The position numbers and the translations under genes are program-made. The notes below the pieces were generated by a model that did not search any database, had not been told where the DNA came from, and saw only the letters and a list, made by a program, of their open reading frames with translations. A DNA stretch of 64,000 nucleotides from Drosophila persimilis (lineage: Eukaryota > Arthropoda > Insecta > Diptera > Drosophilidae): contig NW_020825289.1 in the NCBI RefSeq assembly GCF_003286085.1, positions 6,014,001 through 6,078,000 of the forward strand, in the 5' to 3' direction. Position 1 is the first letter of the stretch. Every line of letters begins with the position of its first letter. This document shows, piece after piece, positions 24,464-36,336 of this stretch.

Positions 24464-27400
24464 GAGTGTGTCGCATTTTCCGTTCTTCTTTTTGTATGAA
24501 AAAAGTGAAACCAAGAAATAAAAGAACCAGACAAAATCTTTAATCGATTTATGAATTGTTCAACATGTCCAGAGCGACGCAGTGCACACACACACACACA
24601 TGCAAGGAGGAAAAAGGACCAGAAAAAAGGTGAAAAGGGGCGGGGGAAATACCCTTGCATTGCCGGCCAGAGAGAGTCCACAAGAAATGCCCAAGACAAT
24701 GACAGAAATTTCGAAGGGGAAGAGTTTTCTTTTATATTATTTTATATATTATTTTCCTTTCTCGACACTTATCCCCTTTAGTCCTATATACCCTTTGTTT
24801 CCACCAAGTACAGGGTATCGCGCAAAAGTATTGACTGCATTGAGTGATGCCCAGCATCGGCAAACAATGAACCAATTTCATTTAAATCGCATAAATTCAA
24901 ATAAATAACAGCGAGCCAGCGTCGACACAGAAATCGCAAAAAAAGATACCTCAAAGGGGAGAATCGGCAGAGAGCGAGGGTCGAGAGGGGGGCCACTCGA
25001 GATGAACCCCAGCCGCGTTCCGGGCTGGCAGGAGGAGGCGGAGGCACACACAAAAGATTTAATAAAATATGACACACAGAGAAAACATACAGAGAGCAAA
25101 CATAAAAATCAATAAACAATAAAGTTGATTTATGCGTCAAAGTGTCAATTGGCAGTAGCACCGGCACCGGCACCCCCCGGCGCCCGGCGCCCGTCGCCCG
25201 GCCCACGGATTCGCATGTGGCATCCATGGCGTATACGTAATTGCATTTGGCAGTCGACTGGCAGGCAGCGCTTTTGTTGTCGAGAGCGCGGGCTGAAACG
25301 CATTTAAGTGCTTCATTCAATATTCTCCAATTCTCTCTCTCTCTCGGTCTCTCTCTAACCCCGGTTTTTCTCCTTTGGAAATTTTAAACATTTTATTTCG
25401 AAATATTTTCGCTCATTCAATGAATGATGGAAAAATATGCTTTTGATTTTATTCCCGTTGACCGGCATTTATTGTTGCAGCTCGTGTTGCAGTTGCAGAG
25501 CTTTGACAGGGGACGGGGGGACAGTGGGGACAGTGGGGACAGTAGGGACTCCACAATTCATCTGTCAACCAAATCAATTTTGTGGCTTCAGCCATTTATC
25601 TTTGTTAGCGCTCAATTGACGGGGCAGCAGCCGCCGAGGCAGCTGTGGCTCTCCACTGTGCCGCATCCCGCGTCTCGTGTGCAGTGGCACAGAGTGGCAG
25701 TTGGCGACTGGCCGCAGCGATTGGGCGATTGATTTCGATTTGGAGCAGCGACTAATTGAGCAGAAAACCCCGCACTCGCCCCCCTTACCACCCCCCCGGG
25801 TGTAATGATTGCCATTTAATTGGGTTTTGGCCAGCTTTTGTTTGCGCGCAAATTTGCACCGAAATACGAATAAATATTTGATGGGCACGAATATTAGCTG
25901 CAAAATGGATTACAAATTCATTCCCCCATCGAGTGAGCAGTCCCGCTGTCCAGAGCTAAATCATTGATGAAAGCATAATCCATTCAAGTATTTTCCACAT
26001 GCAACATGTTGCACAACCGCACATCCTCTAAGCGTTGCATCGCCATGTGCCTTCCTTGTTGCTCCGGTGTCCACGTAATCAGCTCAAAAGAGATTATCTA
26101 GGTGCGGGCTCGAGCTGTGGCTCTCTCTATGGTCTCTCCTTGCCTGCCACAGTTGCAATTCATCAACTCAAATCAGAAGAGACACAGACGCCACCCACTG
26201 CGGCCACAAGTCAACGAGGCGATTTGCATGCAGCCAAGAGCCCGAGGGTGCGGATTAGAGGCGACACTGATTGGGCCGCAGTCTTGCCGTTAGAGTTGTA
26301 AGCGTGATGCACGAGGCACCAGGCACGAGGCACGCACTGCTCGGATCTGACTGCCTCAAGTGGTAATCAAACACTCTGCAGACCAAAAGTTATCCACCAG
26401 CTGCCAAATACTGCAAATACTTTTAAAAAGCACTCTACTCCCTTTCAGCCTTAAAAACCATGTCCCCCCCCTCACAATACACTCGTGGGGTAGCCCCCCC
26501 TGCCCCACACTCATGGGGTATCCGCATGCGTTACGCAAATTGAATTTGTTGACTGAAAATTTATGCAACGTCGCGTCGTCGTCGTCGTCTGCGAAAGGAG
26601 CAACAAAAGTGGGGTAGGATGGCGGAAGGGGGGTGTACAGCCAAGGGCCAGTGCAACACAATATACTTGGCCCCCACCGATACGTACATATATCGCGGGG
26701 CAGAGTTGCATTCGAAATGCATGTAAAAACTGCCAAATGCGGACAAAAGGGGGGGGGGGGGTGGGCAGGGGAGGCTGTGGAGCATCTCGCCTGATGGAGG
26801 GAAAGAGAGAGAGAGAGAGTGGAAGAAATTTATGCTTTGTTTTGCCCTGCCGAAACATGGAACATCAATTCTCGTTAACTTTTCATGCACGACTGGCCCG
26901 ATGGCACACGGAATACATACCATTCCATACCATACCATTCCGTACCATGCCTTACGCCGAATGCATTTCGATTCGATTCGATTCGATTCGATCCGATTCT
27001 TTGCATAGCCATCGGACCCTCCAAAAGAAAAACAAACCAAAAACCAAGTGAAAACCATTGCATACTGAAAGATGTATCTACAATCTTTTGGTGGTGGGGG
27101 GCGAGGGGGTACCCCATACCCTTTAAATGTTTAATGAGTGTCCTGTGGCTAACGCTTCTGTCCGAAATACACGGCCACGCATATTAATGCTATGAAACAG
27201 AGTAAAAATATTATCACAAAGCAGCAATATTTGCGATTTTGGCACCAACAACAGCCGGGCTGTGCGGAGTCCAGGGAGGAATCCGCCGAGGGCTCCACAA
27301 TCATTTTGTTGCTATTCGGATATAAAGGAAAATATTAGGAATTACTAGCGATATTGATTCGCAATTTGATCGATTGATAATTACATGCCTGACATTTGAC

Positions 27401-28612
27401 ACTTGCCTGGGTCTACGGGAGTGTTCCAGGTACAGTTGTGTTCCCAGCTTCGATCGAAAAACTTTCATGTTTCCATTGATTTCCAGTAGCCGTCCTTCGT
27501 TTCTTTGGCTTTCATTTGCAGCCTGGTCTTTCGATTCATTTTGTCTATCAAATATTCAAATTTTCAAACGTTTAAACCGATTACCCGGGTTTTGCCAATC
27601 CAGATTTTTAAGAAATATAATACTTGATTAAAAATAATAATTAAAATTTTTTTAAAAATCTCTCAATCTTACGGAGCCAATCGGCCGCCTCTCCGATGAT
27701 AATATTCCACCACGATCGGTCCGGGGTTGCATTCTTGGACGTCGCGTTCGGGTTCTGCCCAACCCCCTTCATCGCCCTCGGATTTCTTCGCTGCAAGTAT
27801 CGGCATTCTAAAAATATAGATCAAGATATATCCAGTCTCTGACTAAAGTAGAATTCAAATTTGTTTGATGTTTATGTCCATGAAAACCTTCCATTTCCTT
27901 TTGGTTTTTCCTGGCTACAGTTGTGCTCTTTGTGCAATTTGCTATGGATTTTCATTTTGCATCTTTTGTGGCCTTAGTTTTTGCCCCACAATTGACTTTT
28001 TCCTGCGCATATTTGTTTCCGAATCATTGGCTAACCTCAAGCCTCTTTCATCATGGGAGCAAATGAGAATCAATTGTTTGCCGTCTTCGCCTCCGACTTT
28101 ACACACAATTGAGCTTTGGACATGTCCGACATAAGCCACACGAATTCGTTTTATTAACTTGGCCAGTGAAAAGCCCATATATTTTACGCACATTTCCAAA
28201 TCTCTGCCACTCGAATGTAAATATGCAAAGCACCTCCTGGTGGGAGTCCCTGACCTTCGTGACAACAAAGAGCACAACGTTGGCCATTCAATAAAAATGT
28301 AAATTAACTTATCAATTACAATGCCCCCAAAACAAAAACAACAAATAAACTGCATGGCCATGAAGGCGGTTACGGATACTCCGGCGGATGACTAGACGCG
28401 TGCGGCTCGGCTCCCACTCTCCAGGAAGGCAGGACAGCTGTGCGGCCACGAATTTGGTATGCTCTTTGCTCTTTGCCACTTTACAGCTATCTTTTCTTGG
28501 CTCAGAATATCACTCACTTAGCACTTGGTTCTTATTGAAATATTTCTCATAGTTGCGGCGCCTTAAATCAGCTGTTTTGGCGATTAATGACGACGTCATT
28601 AATACCACGCAC
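24461..28612. other. Non-coding DNA
   Basis: Contains a (GTC)6 run at about 26573-26590, a (TTCGA)5 run, G runs at about 26749-26761 and a duplicated gacagtggg near 25520-25545. Two opposed open frames of about 160 codons at 26561-27058 overlap on both strands and look like chance. No gene is supported. Confidence 0.5.
26967..26992. repeat. (TTCGA)5 microsatellite
   Basis: Five tandem TTCGA pentamers, followed by a variant unit. Confidence 0.85.
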
Positions 28613-28872
28613 TATCGATAGACTCTTACAATTTAATCGTTAAAAATTAAACAAACCAAATTCAATGTCTCTTTTGATTGAATATCATTTATATTGAAAA
28701 ACCGATGATATTGCCCCATCCACCAAGAAACTCACTCGAATAACCAGATTTTTTCTTCAAAGAGAGCCCTTTTCCACACTTCCAAAAGCAACCTTGAGCA
28801 GAATAGAATCTCCGATTTCAAGTATTTTTCAGGGATTTTTCCCAATCGAAAGATGTTCTAGAACTATCGATA
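28613..28872. promoter_or_regulatory. Two DRE motifs upstream of gene 2
   Basis: Exact TATCGATA palindromes lie at 28613-28620 and 28865-28872. The second is 97 nt before the ATG of gene 2. DRE pairs are typical of DREF/BEAF-controlled housekeeping promoters. Spacing and position support a promoter role, which is inferred rather than shown. Confidence 0.6.
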
Positions 28873-28968
28873 GCCAGCGAACGATATAGTATCACAAGCT
28901 TCCAAGTGTCCATCTTCTTTTTGCATATTTTCTGCATAGAAATTTATTAAGAAAAAAGTTTAAAGAAA

Positions 28969-29308
28969 ATGAAACCCAAGGATGACTCCGATATTGATTG
29001 GTCCCAGCTGGCCTTGGATCTGTTGCTGTACGATGCGGTGGACAGGAACATCACGGTGAGCCCGGAACTGGCCAAAGAATTGCTGAACATGTGCTTTGGT
29101 AAGTGAACCATTGCGCGGAGAGGAAAACTCTCTTGAACGACTCTCGTGTTGTGTTGCAGGTGATGCCATGGATTCGGTCCATGGGGCGCTGGCGGTGGCA
29201 AAAGCCTGCAACCGCAAGTACATCCTCAAGGCGGATCTGAGAATGTTCAACTACATCTGTAGCCGGGAGAGCGACAGTACGGATAGCCCTTCCTCGCGAG
29301 GCCTGTGA
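28969..29308 (+). CDS. Small acidic helical protein, possible histone fold, 92 aa
   Basis: Two exons, 28969-29098 and 29160-29308, are separated by a 61 nt intron (g|gtaagt ... gttgcag|g) that splits a Gly codon in phase 1. The ATG at 28969 follows a purine-rich leader (aaagaaaATG). The protein opens with an acidic segment (KPKDDSDIDW). Three predicted helices follow: LALDLLLYDAV, ELAKELLNMCFGDAMDSVHGA and a C-terminal ILKADLRMFNYI. The short helix, long helix, short helix order and the total size fit histone-fold proteins such as the CENP-S/CENP-X or TAF families. Assignment is by shape only, and I do not recognise a specific family member. The C-terminal tail (SRESDSTDSPSSRGL) is Ser/Asp-rich, and its last codons and stop lie in a 32 bp tandem repeat. 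No AATAAA was seen close downstream. Confidence 0.7.
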
Positions 29309-29421
29309 CTGTGAGACCTGTTTCATCGCGACGCCAGTGACTGTCAGACCTTTTGCTTCGCGACGCCAGTGACTGTCAGACCTTTTTCTTCGCAAGGCCA
29401 GTGACTGTAAGACCGAGGCCT
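29294..29421. repeat. 32 bp tandem repeat crossing the stop of gene 2
   Basis: Four units start at 29294, 29326, 29358 and 29390, each with tcgc(g/a)a and carrying gtgactgt(g/c/a)agacc. The period is exactly 32 bp. The stop codon of gene 2 (29306-29308) lies in unit 1. A fifth, partial and diverged unit follows at about 29414-29440. Confidence 0.9.
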
Positions 29422-29441
29422 GTGATTATTCAACCTTTTAC

Positions 29442-32400
29442 TGGATCTACTTTCAATGGCAAATGGTTTCAAGGCCCAAAACTGATTAAAACCAGGATTT
29501 AAATTCATCTCTCGTCTTTCGAATGATCATCGAGCAGGAAGTGCAGAAAGTGTGAAATTTTTGTCTAAAAGATATTCGTAAACCATTTCTTACAGTTCCC
29601 AATATCGTAATACCCTTTCTGTTAGGGTACACAAAAAAATGTCTCCCCTCCACGGACTCAAGGTCCAATCTTGTGGCCACTCTCTACCCCTCCCCCGCGC
29701 CCTCTTTCCCACCGGCAACGTAACGTTATTCTTATGCAAATTTCCCCCCAGCGATAAAATATTCCTGGCTCATAATTTTTATTTCCGTTATTCGAGTTTC
29801 AAGATTGTATTGCATCCCCACGCCCGTCCCCATGGCCATCCCCTCCAGCATTTCATTGCGTCTTTTGGGAAATTTGCCTTGCTAATATGGCCAGGACGAG
29901 GGGGGGTGAGCGGCAAGTGTCTGCCAGGCTGTCTGGCGGCGGCCGGGAAAATAGGTTCCTGGTCCATCCAGATACAGTTACCATCTCCAAGGGGACATTG
30001 TGACGCCTTAAATGACGCAAGTTACGACTGTCACATCGGATAATGTCTTAATTGACTGGAGAGCTCCACTGGTGGGGCCTCACTATAAAGCAAAGCGATT
30101 GGGATATGGGGGTTGGGGGTGGGTGGCTGGTAGGCGAGTTACAAACAAGATCAAAGACCACCTGGATGCGGGGCGCCCTTTCTCTCCTTTCGAATGGCTG
30201 TCCATTCTCGTGTCTGGTGTTGGGGCAACTCTACACTTTTGACAGCACCTTGCCACGAGGCAGAGCGAGAGATTTACACATCACTCGAGCGAGCAGCAGC
30301 CACCCACAGAAATTTTCAGCCAAGAGCTGATACAGCGACCCCACCTGCCCCCCGCCGTCTTCCTGAGGCTCCCCCTTCTGCTGCCAGAATCGGCTTCTCC
30401 TTATGCCTTCTATTGCCGGAGAAACTCCCTCTCGTGCCGCCAGAACCTCCCCCTCTTTCACCCACAGAAACTCTTTCTCTTTTTGCCTCATCGGCCACAT
30501 AATCAGAGGCGAGGCCACTGAAAATGCAGCATAGAGGAGTACATAAGAGGGAGTCCAGGCCGGTTGTCGGCAGTCGGTAGTCGCCTAGCCATGATGACCA
30601 CGATGATGATGATGGGTTTTGGGCCTGGTCATGCAAGGGGCATGCATTCACACCCGTCCAAGGGGCCGACGAAAAAGGCCTTTTCCAGCAAGTCAGACAA
30701 ATTATGACCACGTTTTCAGAGCTGGCTTTCAACGATTGCCGGCCGCTCCTACAGGAGAGTGCTTGCTGCAGAGAGCTCCTAGTGCCTGCTGCTGCTGCTG
30801 CTGATGCTGGAGCCATGCGATAAGCATTTGCGTGATTAATGAAATTTGATGCCAAGTCACAGGCTACCCCCACCCCCACCCTAGAGTACCCCACGAGCCC
30901 CAGCCGGGCCTCCAGTCCATTCCCAGGGTCCCGCTTTCAGCTCCGACTGGGAAAAAGAGTTGCCAAAAGGCCAACTGCGGAGGTCTTTCCATAAATAAAC
31001 AATTAGGTCTACCAGTTCCAGCTCCACACCACAATGGGGGGGTGGGGGGAGTAGCGCCCGCCCAATTAGAACACGTAAGCGAGCACGCTTTGCCCATTTG
31101 AATTTATATTGAAATTTAATTTAATTAATAGAGCGACTCGCGAGAAGGAGAGTCCAAGACTCGGCCAATCAGCCGCCCACTCAGCCACTCACCCACCCAC
31201 CAGGTGTTTGGCGTCTCTCTACCTTCCCCTCCCCCCTCCCCCTCCCCCTCCCTCTCCCTCTGTTATCGCAGCGGGAAGTGTCGAAACAGTCAACTCAATA
31301 ACTGTTTATTTTAGTTGGCACATTTCCAATTTCGGTTTGGCCCATGTTTGTCGTTGAGTCACCCGTTGAGCAGGGCAAGGGGGCAAGAGTTTGAGGCTGA
31401 CTTGCTCTACATATACACACACACACACACACATACATGCATACTCGTTTTGTGGAGCTCTTCAACGCTTTTCCGCTGGTCACGCAGTTTATTTTCATTG
31501 TTTTTGCATGGATTTTCCATCTCAATTGGCGGTTTTGCCTCATCAATTTTTCCTAGAAAGTTTTTTAGAGCAGAGAGTGAGAGATAAGTATGCAGGGAAT
31601 CATTGATTGTTTTCCATGGAAATATATATTTATTGCCCAAAAGTACTTTATTTTGTGGATTACAAAGCCATTGAGCGGTAGTTCCTGCCTAAAAAGCCAC
31701 TACTTTGATGGATCTCCTTCAAATTTCCACTTTTCTGTTACATTTCTGGTCTCCAAAGTGGTTCTGTTTCGTAAAAGATGTTTCCCAAAATTGTATAGTT
31801 CTTCAATTGAAGAAAGTATCTTTCTTAGATGTGATTTTAGTGCCTTTAAAAATCGTATAACGCATGAAAATCATTTTTAAGAGCTTTGCTTTAAAGCTCC
31901 TTCTATGGAAATCATCTTAAGGTCCCTCAGACCATGTTCTTATCTTCAAAGATGACATTTCCCCTCCCCTTTGTGGATAATTCCATTCATAGCTGCAGCT
32001 TCCTGCAGGTCCACACCGTAGAGGCTTCCTGCAGGTCCCTTCCAAGTGGCAGATCTTTTCCTATGCAGATTTTTGTCTTTGACTTTTCCTTCCATTCACT
32101 TTCCAATGGATTTGTTTCGATCTCCGCCCACACACCACCCACCCACCACACAGTGGCTGGCAATCCATTCTGTACGCCCATTTGCTACCGTTTAGCCAGA
32201 TTGATTTTGGGGCCAGCCGCTGCACGGCTGCATGTTGCACGACTCCGCTCCGATCATTTCTCTAACCCGCCCACCGATGCACCAATGCAGCAGTGCACAA
32301 AGTTCCCATCAATCAATTCCGAGAGACCAAAGCCGCCCATTCCTGGAGTGGTTTGAAGGCGGTTTAGGCCTCCTCCTCCGGCTCCTCCGTCTCCTGCTAC

Positions 32401-34932
32401 CGCTACCGCTTTTAGGTTGTAAAAATTGTTTCGGCATCATTTTTCATATCCACAACCAGAAAAACAAAACAGAAAAAAAAAAGGGAAAGAGCGAAAACAA
32501 GAGAGGACGAGTGCTGTGTCGGAAAACAATATCCAGTCGAGAGGCATCCAAACAGCGGGTGCCTCCATACAGAGCTCCTAAAATGCCAGTTGGGGTACGT
32601 GATCGTTGCATTTCGTTCTGGCTTTTGTTTGTGCTGCCATCGACACCACTACCAGTGGGGGCACTCCCCGACCCCCCCTCTTCCGACCCTGTTTGCTCTT
32701 GGCCATGAAGCGCGAGAGATAGAGAGAAGGTTTTTCGACGGTGTAGCGCGAATTTGTTGCAATTTCTCATTGTCAGCGAACGCGTTCGCCGGTAAATTTT
32801 GATTAAACGCTCCACGGGAATTCACTTTGGCTTGCACTTTGTTTTTGCCAACCGCCAAGGAGGGGCGATGGGGGGAGCACCCATTACCCAGTTGGTGGCC
32901 AAACTCTTTTCATTTGAATTTTGATAAATGGAGCCCGTTGCAAAGCGATATGTTGTGCAATTTAGTGATTCGAAATATTGAAAAGATAGTTAAATATTTG
33001 TACAACTCTCTCCCTCTCTGGTAATAAATGGATCTGTGTCTGGGTCTATCTGTGAAGTTCATGACTCAACCACTGTCGTGGGAACGAGAAAGGTCTGGTA
33101 TCGAAGCACATGTCCCATCCTTCTGCCACTCTTTCCACAAGATTAAATCGATTGCTTGGTCCCTTAATAAACCTGATTAAAAGACAACTGCTATCAAAAG
33201 GAGATCCCAAATTGCAGTCCGACTACAAATTGAGGGCCCTGCCAACAAACAAGCTGTAATAATAATTTCGTGCCAATTAATCAGCGTTAAATCAGAGAAC
33301 AGCGAGGCCCTGGCGGCAGGAATTTCGATTTCAATGGAACTTCTTTCAACAGAAACATCTCCGAGGCCAAACGAGGCGTCAACAATTGAAGAAAACGATA
33401 TTCAAACCCGAAGCCAGGCCATGACTTCCATTTGGGAAGGAACAAGCTGCCCAGAAGGCAGACTTGACCAAAGGCAAGTATCCGGAAGGTGTCCCGAAAA
33501 CCCCCAAGAGGCTTACTGTGGCCCCTCTCTGACGACCTGCGGACCTGGCAAGCGCTACATCAATGATTTCCCATAAAGGAGGTTAAAGATCTAATGGATA
33601 CAGCGTCCTTTACACGCTGAAGGAACGACTTTTCCAAGAGGATCTTCGAGAGAAAAACCAGAAGGTCTTACATTCTTTGTACTTGACCGAAAAGTATTCA
33701 GCCTTGGGTTTAATGATTCGCTTGACATTTCCGAGGGTCTCCACCGCTCGAGGGCTTTTCGTTTTGTTTTCATTCGAGAACCATTGACTCGTTCGGTTCT
33801 TGTTTTCTTTAACCTTTTTTTAAAGCTTTTGTAAATACAGACAGACATACCTCTTTTCGGATTGTCTTCCGATTGCCAGCTTAATTGCTTCGCTGTGGGT
33901 CTGTCTGTCTGCCGGTCCAAGAGGCTCCCTTCAGAGATGGCCGTAGGTGGTCCATAACAAGCTAATGAAATGCGAATTCAGCATTGAATGTGAGCCCAAC
34001 AGAACGAACGAACGAGTGAGTGAGTGAGTCGGGCAACTGTCAAAAATCAACCTGAGGCACAGGGCCAATAAAGAACACAAAAAGCCAGCAAAAAATGAAG
34101 AAGAAAAATAAACATAAACGTCATGCAAATCGTATGGTAATTGCTGTCATCGCTGGCCCTTGGCTGGCTGGCTCTCTCGAGTGTTTTGTAAATGCCAGAA
34201 AAAATTAAATTCCAGACATGCATACAACAATAAATACGGGGAAGGGGCCACAGGGGGTACAGGGGGGAGGAAGCACACGTTAGTGCCATTGTTCTGTCTG
34301 TCTGTCTGTCAGAAGCAAAGCAACAGCAAATGACATTATTCCACACTTTGGACTCACAATCGAAAGGATTCTGCACTTGCATCCTTGATGGATTCTTCTT
34401 AGACCTCAATTCAGGTGTTAAATGAAGGATCTATCATAGATTATGGAGACCACAATTGCCACAGATTTTTTGAGATGTTTTGGGATCTCTGGGCTGCAGT
34501 TTCAGAGTCGGTAGCATCCACATGGCGGCACATGAGTCGCTCCTTCAGCCACGGGCCGTCTGCATCTCTGCTCTGAAGCAGACACTGGACGCTGCCTGCA
34601 TAGACCTCTGTGCGAGATGGTCTAAAGATGGTCCTCTCTTCACACCGACACTTCTCTTGGCCCGCTTGTGCCTATTCCAACAAGACGCTGAGCTCACCAA
34701 ACTTAAAGGATGCCAAAGATTAAGATTCCACCGAAAAAACCAACGAAAACAGAGAGCTTTATCGCCGCACAGGAACTAGTGGTGGAAGAAACTGTAATAA
34801 TTAAAACTAATTACAGTATTTATTAATTTCGAAACAAAGTTTTTAAAATATTTACCATAAAACCAAATAATTTTCGAGTGTTTTCCCCAATATTTATGTG
34901 CCAAAGGAGTACTTTTGTTGGATTTCTCCAGG
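29442..34932. other. Non-coding DNA
   Basis: No gene is supported. It includes an unbroken 40 nt pyrimidine run at 31222-31261, a CTG run at about 30788-30803, a CA run at 31416-31431 and a CTGT run at about 34291-34310. A direct repeat cttcctgcaggtcc lies near 32000 and 32026. Open frames such as 30316-30894 and 33334-33576 show no recognisable domain. Confidence 0.5.
31222..31261. repeat. 40 nt C/T-only tract
   Basis: Pure pyrimidine run of CCCCT-type units. Such mirror-like polypyrimidine tracts can form triplex DNA. Confidence 0.8.
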
Positions 34933-34940
34933 TATCGATA
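34933..34940. promoter_or_regulatory. DRE motif upstream of the proteasome-like gene
   Basis: Exact TATCGATA palindrome about 780 nt before the first confident exon. It would sit at the promoter if the missing first exon lies near 35000-35400. Confidence 0.45.
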
Positions 34941-35587
34941 GCTCCAAAGCATAAACCAACACTGCCAGCAAAGCAAACGTTGCTCAACACTGTCACGTTT
35001 CTTATTTTTTGTGTTTGCCATAAGGAAATTTCTGCAGCAGGTGCACGGCACTGAAGTGCCCCCCATTCGCTTTTTTTATAGAGGTAAGATGATCCGCGCT
35101 CCGATTTGGCTAATTAACACATCGATTACACGACTGCGCGTTTAATTAATGGATGCTCTCAGCGGCGCTGCAATTGTGTGGACTTCTGGTCTTGATTCTC
35201 TGCAAACTGGTTGCGCGTCTAAGTGTCTATTTTTAGGGCCAGGTGCAGCCTCCCATCCAATGCGAACCAGTTGTGCGAACCGCGCAATCATCGTGGCCAT
35301 CATTACGAGAGCATCATCATCAAGTCGTTGGCGCTGGTGACAGACAGCCTCGGGCTGCCAATATCGCTTACGGCCAACGTCGCGACCATGATGGCCCGGC
35401 ACCAGTGACACGTTTTTTCACGTTAATCTGCTCAGCCATAGGCGCATCAACACTCAACACTCGAGTCGGGGTCGTTCTTGGAGGAAGGGGCCTTGGGTAT
35501 CGCTTACACACACAAACACTCCCTCTCCCTCCCTCTCTGTCCCCCTCCTGTGGCTAATTGGATTTAAAATTTGAATATTCTTCACAG

Positions 35588-35650
35588 CTCATTTGCCCGG
35601 AGACCTTTCCACTTGATCGCCTTGGAAAAACACTCTTGAAAGATGGAAAA
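35588..35650 (+). other. Possible 5' exon of the proteasome-like gene (frame conflict)
   Basis: A 63 nt open segment is bounded by a good acceptor (attcttcacag) and a good donor (gtaagc). It would encode LICPETFPLDRLGKTLLKDGK, which could be a short propeptide-like segment. The following 61 nt interval to 35711 has intron-like ends (gtaagc ... tttcgcag). The segment ends in phase 0, but the next exon needs two extra bases. The alternative frames of this segment contain stops. So either it is not the true exon, or the locus or the assembly has an indel here. Confidence 0.35.
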
Positions 35651-35711
35651 GTAAGCAAACAGCAGATCCGATACCACAGATTGAAACCTCGAAATTCTTT
35701 GGTTTTCGCAG

Positions 35712-36320
35712 CCCTGGAGACATCTGCCTGGTGGGCATCACCTGCAACAATGGCATCACCATCGCCATGCGATCCGAGGACTATCTTGTGTACCATTTGG
35801 GGGATCACATTTAGTAGGAGACCGTACCCAGGCTCTTTCCACAGACTTCCCTTTACCACCTTCCCTTTTGCCTTTCAGCTGCTGTGCCCACGATGGGGTA
35901 TTCGTTCGGGACATCATGGCCGGGGTCAGGAATCAATTGGCGGCCAAATATCTGGACCAGGACCAAAAGATACCCGTCAAGAAGGCCCAGCAGCTGCTGT
36001 GGCAGCAGTATCCAGCGATTGCCAGTGCTCCGGTGCTTTTCGCTGGCCACGACTTCGACAACAACAGACAGTACCTGTATGCCCCTCAGCAGGATGGAAG
36101 CGTGACGAACAACCGCTTCGCTGCCTGTGGCAGTGGCACGGCCCTGGAACAGGCCAGGATGTGGCTGGCCGACAAGTGGCATCGCGGTCAGAGCCTCATG
36201 GTGTCCGAGCAGATGGCCCGGATGGTGCTCAAGAACTGGGATTCATCTCAAAAGTCCGCCAAGGATGTGTTCGTGCTGTACAGGCGCCAGGAGGATGCTC
36301 CCATGGACGCCGATGAGTAG
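35712..36320 (+). CDS. Proteasome beta-like protein lacking catalytic residues, 5'-incomplete
   Basis: Two exons join in frame: 35712-35813 and 35879-36320 (65 nt intron, phase 2, making a Tyr codon). About 180 residues are visible. The segment ICLVGITCNNG matches the beta-strand that starts mature proteasome beta subunits, with Gly5 and Gly11 conserved. The nucleophile Thr1 is Ile, Asp17 is Arg, and about 15 residues that should carry Lys33 are absent. The segment DHIYCCAHDG matches the NIYCCGAG-like motif of beta1/beta2 subunits. Further on come VLFAGHD and LYAPQQDGSV (inner strands), CGSGTALEQA (the conserved GSG motif) and KNWDSSQKSAKDVFVLYRR (the Asp166 region). I infer a catalytically dead beta2-like paralogue, possibly a testis-type duplicate or a decaying copy. 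The start is unresolved because no upstream exon joins in frame. AATAAA follows 10 nt after the stop. Confidence 0.75.
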   Translation, partial: PWRHLPGGHHLQQWHHHRHAIRGLSCVPFGGSHLVGDRTQALSTDFPLPPSLLPFSCCAHDGVFVRDIMAGVRNQLAAKYLDQDQKIPVKKAQQLLWQQYPAIASAPVLFAGHDFDNNRQYLYAPQQDGSVTNNRFAACGSGTALEQARMWLADKWHRGQSLMVSEQMARMVLKNWDSSQKSAKDVFVLYRRQEDAPMDADE

Positions 36321-36330
36321 CCAAAGTGGA

Positions 36331-36336
36331 AATAAA
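36331..36336 (+). terminator. Poly(A) signal AATAAA
   Basis: Canonical hexamer just after the stop codon of the proteasome-like gene, implying a very short 3' UTR. Confidence 0.6.

Noticed and set aside
26561-27058. Opposed ~160-codon open frames on both strands
   Set aside because: Mutually overlapping frames over stop-poor repeats (TTCGA, GTC and GA runs); not supported as genes.
29294-29421. CRISPR-like array of 32 bp repeats
   Set aside because: Units are contiguous without unique spacers and the genome is eukaryotic; it is a simple tandem repeat.
35142-35411. Open frames on both strands at 35142-35557 as possible first exons of the proteasome-like gene
   Set aside because: None ends at a donor in the phase needed by the exon at 35712, and none resembles a proteasome propeptide.
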